Translations under genes and position numbers: made by a program
Origin: a virus
Virus record (IMG/VR): IMGVR_UViG_3300025132_006407
Coordinates: 1-23,375 of that record
DNA length: 23,375 nucleotides
Reading direction: 5' to 3' (one strand)
Notes under the pieces: model-generated
Told to the model about the DNA's origin: nothing
The model's input: only the letters and a program-made list of their open reading frames with translations
Database searches by the model: none
Shown: piece by piece, positions 22,961-23,375 of the stretch
Layout of the letters: every line of letters starts with the position of its first letter
How positions within the stretch are numbered: position 1 is the stretch's first letter

Positions 22961-23357
22961 GACCTTTCTTTTCTCTGTACTTATTAGTTTGTATTTCTGA
23001 CAACGATAGTTTAGGAGGTTGTTTACCAAATGCCTTCTGAACTTTTTTTGTTAATGCTTTGATCGCAGGTTTAATAACTCTTAATAATAAAGGTGTTGCT
23101 GCTGCAGTAGCGGTTGCTATCACTGCTATAGATGCAGTTGTGCTTACCTCGGCGGGAGTAGGTAGATACTCTTCAACCCAAGTTGGAGGTGGTTCTTCGG
23201 TGTTGGTAACCTCTTCAGATCCAGTCGTCGTTGGGATCTCAGGTATTGCAGGAGTTTCAAGGTCTGGTTGCTCCGTGTTCGCTACTGGTGGAGGTGGTGC
23301 CTCCTGTACTATTATCAGATCCTCTGGTGTATATTCAATAGGATTGAATGATGGCAT
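22920..23357 (-). CDS. proline-rich single-pass membrane protein
   Basis: A 145-residue protein with three parts: an acidic, proline-rich N-terminus (residues 1-70, PEDLIIVQEAPPPP and TNTEEPPPTWVEEYLPTP), one hydrophobic segment (about 73-95, TTASIAVIATATAAATPLLL) and a strongly basic tail ending LKRPKKKKSQ. The charge pattern predicts the tail in the cytoplasm and the acidic part outside. It faces the exported-protein genes, and its last 41 bases overlap the end of exported protein 3 on the other strand. I recall a similar cyanophage protein without known role. The ATG is 18 bases from the right edge, so its promoter lies outside. Confidence 0.72.
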   Translation of the reverse strand: MPSFNPIEYTPEDLIIVQEAPPPPVANTEQPDLETPAIPEIPTTTGSEEVTNTEEPPPTWVEEYLPTPAEVSTTASIAVIATATAAATPLLLRVIKPAIKALTKKVQKAFGKQPPKLSLSEIQTNKYREKKGLTPLKRPKKKKSQ

Positions 23358-23375
23358 ACTACCATCACAAAAAGT

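Overview
This window looks like part of a T4-like cyanomyovirus genome (a phage of marine Prochlorococcus or Synechococcus). The grounds are AT-rich, tightly packed genes joined by 1-17 base stop/start overlaps, a short cyanophage-type TalC transaldolase, a small glutaredoxin, phage 2-oxoglutarate/Fe(II) oxygenases, a T4-late-like promoter motif, and several short proteins resembling ones I recall from cyanomyoviruses. No replication, capsid or tail marker lies in the window, so the assignment is an inference. No tRNA, CRISPR array, insertion sequence or gene-free stretch above 300 bases was seen.

Layout. Positions 1-20,805 are one unbroken minus-strand block. Read in the direction of transcription, it starts at a textbook sigma70 promoter (20,855-20,827). 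It runs through a small conserved protein, talC, a ManC-type cupin isomerase, RmlB, a second SDR enzyme, an RfbH/E1-type dehydrase, a GDP-mannose 3,5-epimerase-like enzyme and another SDR. Next come an FkbM methyltransferase and a long run of glycosyltransferases (fucosyltransferase-like, GT17, exostosin/RXYLT1-like, DUF5672, GT10, GT2, GT11, GT2/GT7-like, GT25, three TOD1/MUCI70-like copies) with two Fe(II)/2OG oxygenases among them. The sugar part ends with a glycine-amidinotransferase-like protein. The block finishes with small proteins, a glutaredoxin and a partial DUF6433-like gene. Positions 20,917-22,960 run on the plus strand from a late-type promoter: a small conserved protein, a terminator, then three proteins carrying export signals. 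A minus-strand membrane protein converges on their end.

How they work together (inference). The early operon holds a partial sugar-nucleotide supply (mannose to L-galactose type; 4-keto-6-deoxy and dideoxy sugars), the transferases that would use those sugars, and enzymes that would decorate the product (methyl, hydroxyl, amidino groups). The target could be the host lipopolysaccharide or the phage particle. TalC probably serves carbon metabolism during infection. The exported proteins on the late strand would act in the host periplasm or envelope, or in the virion.
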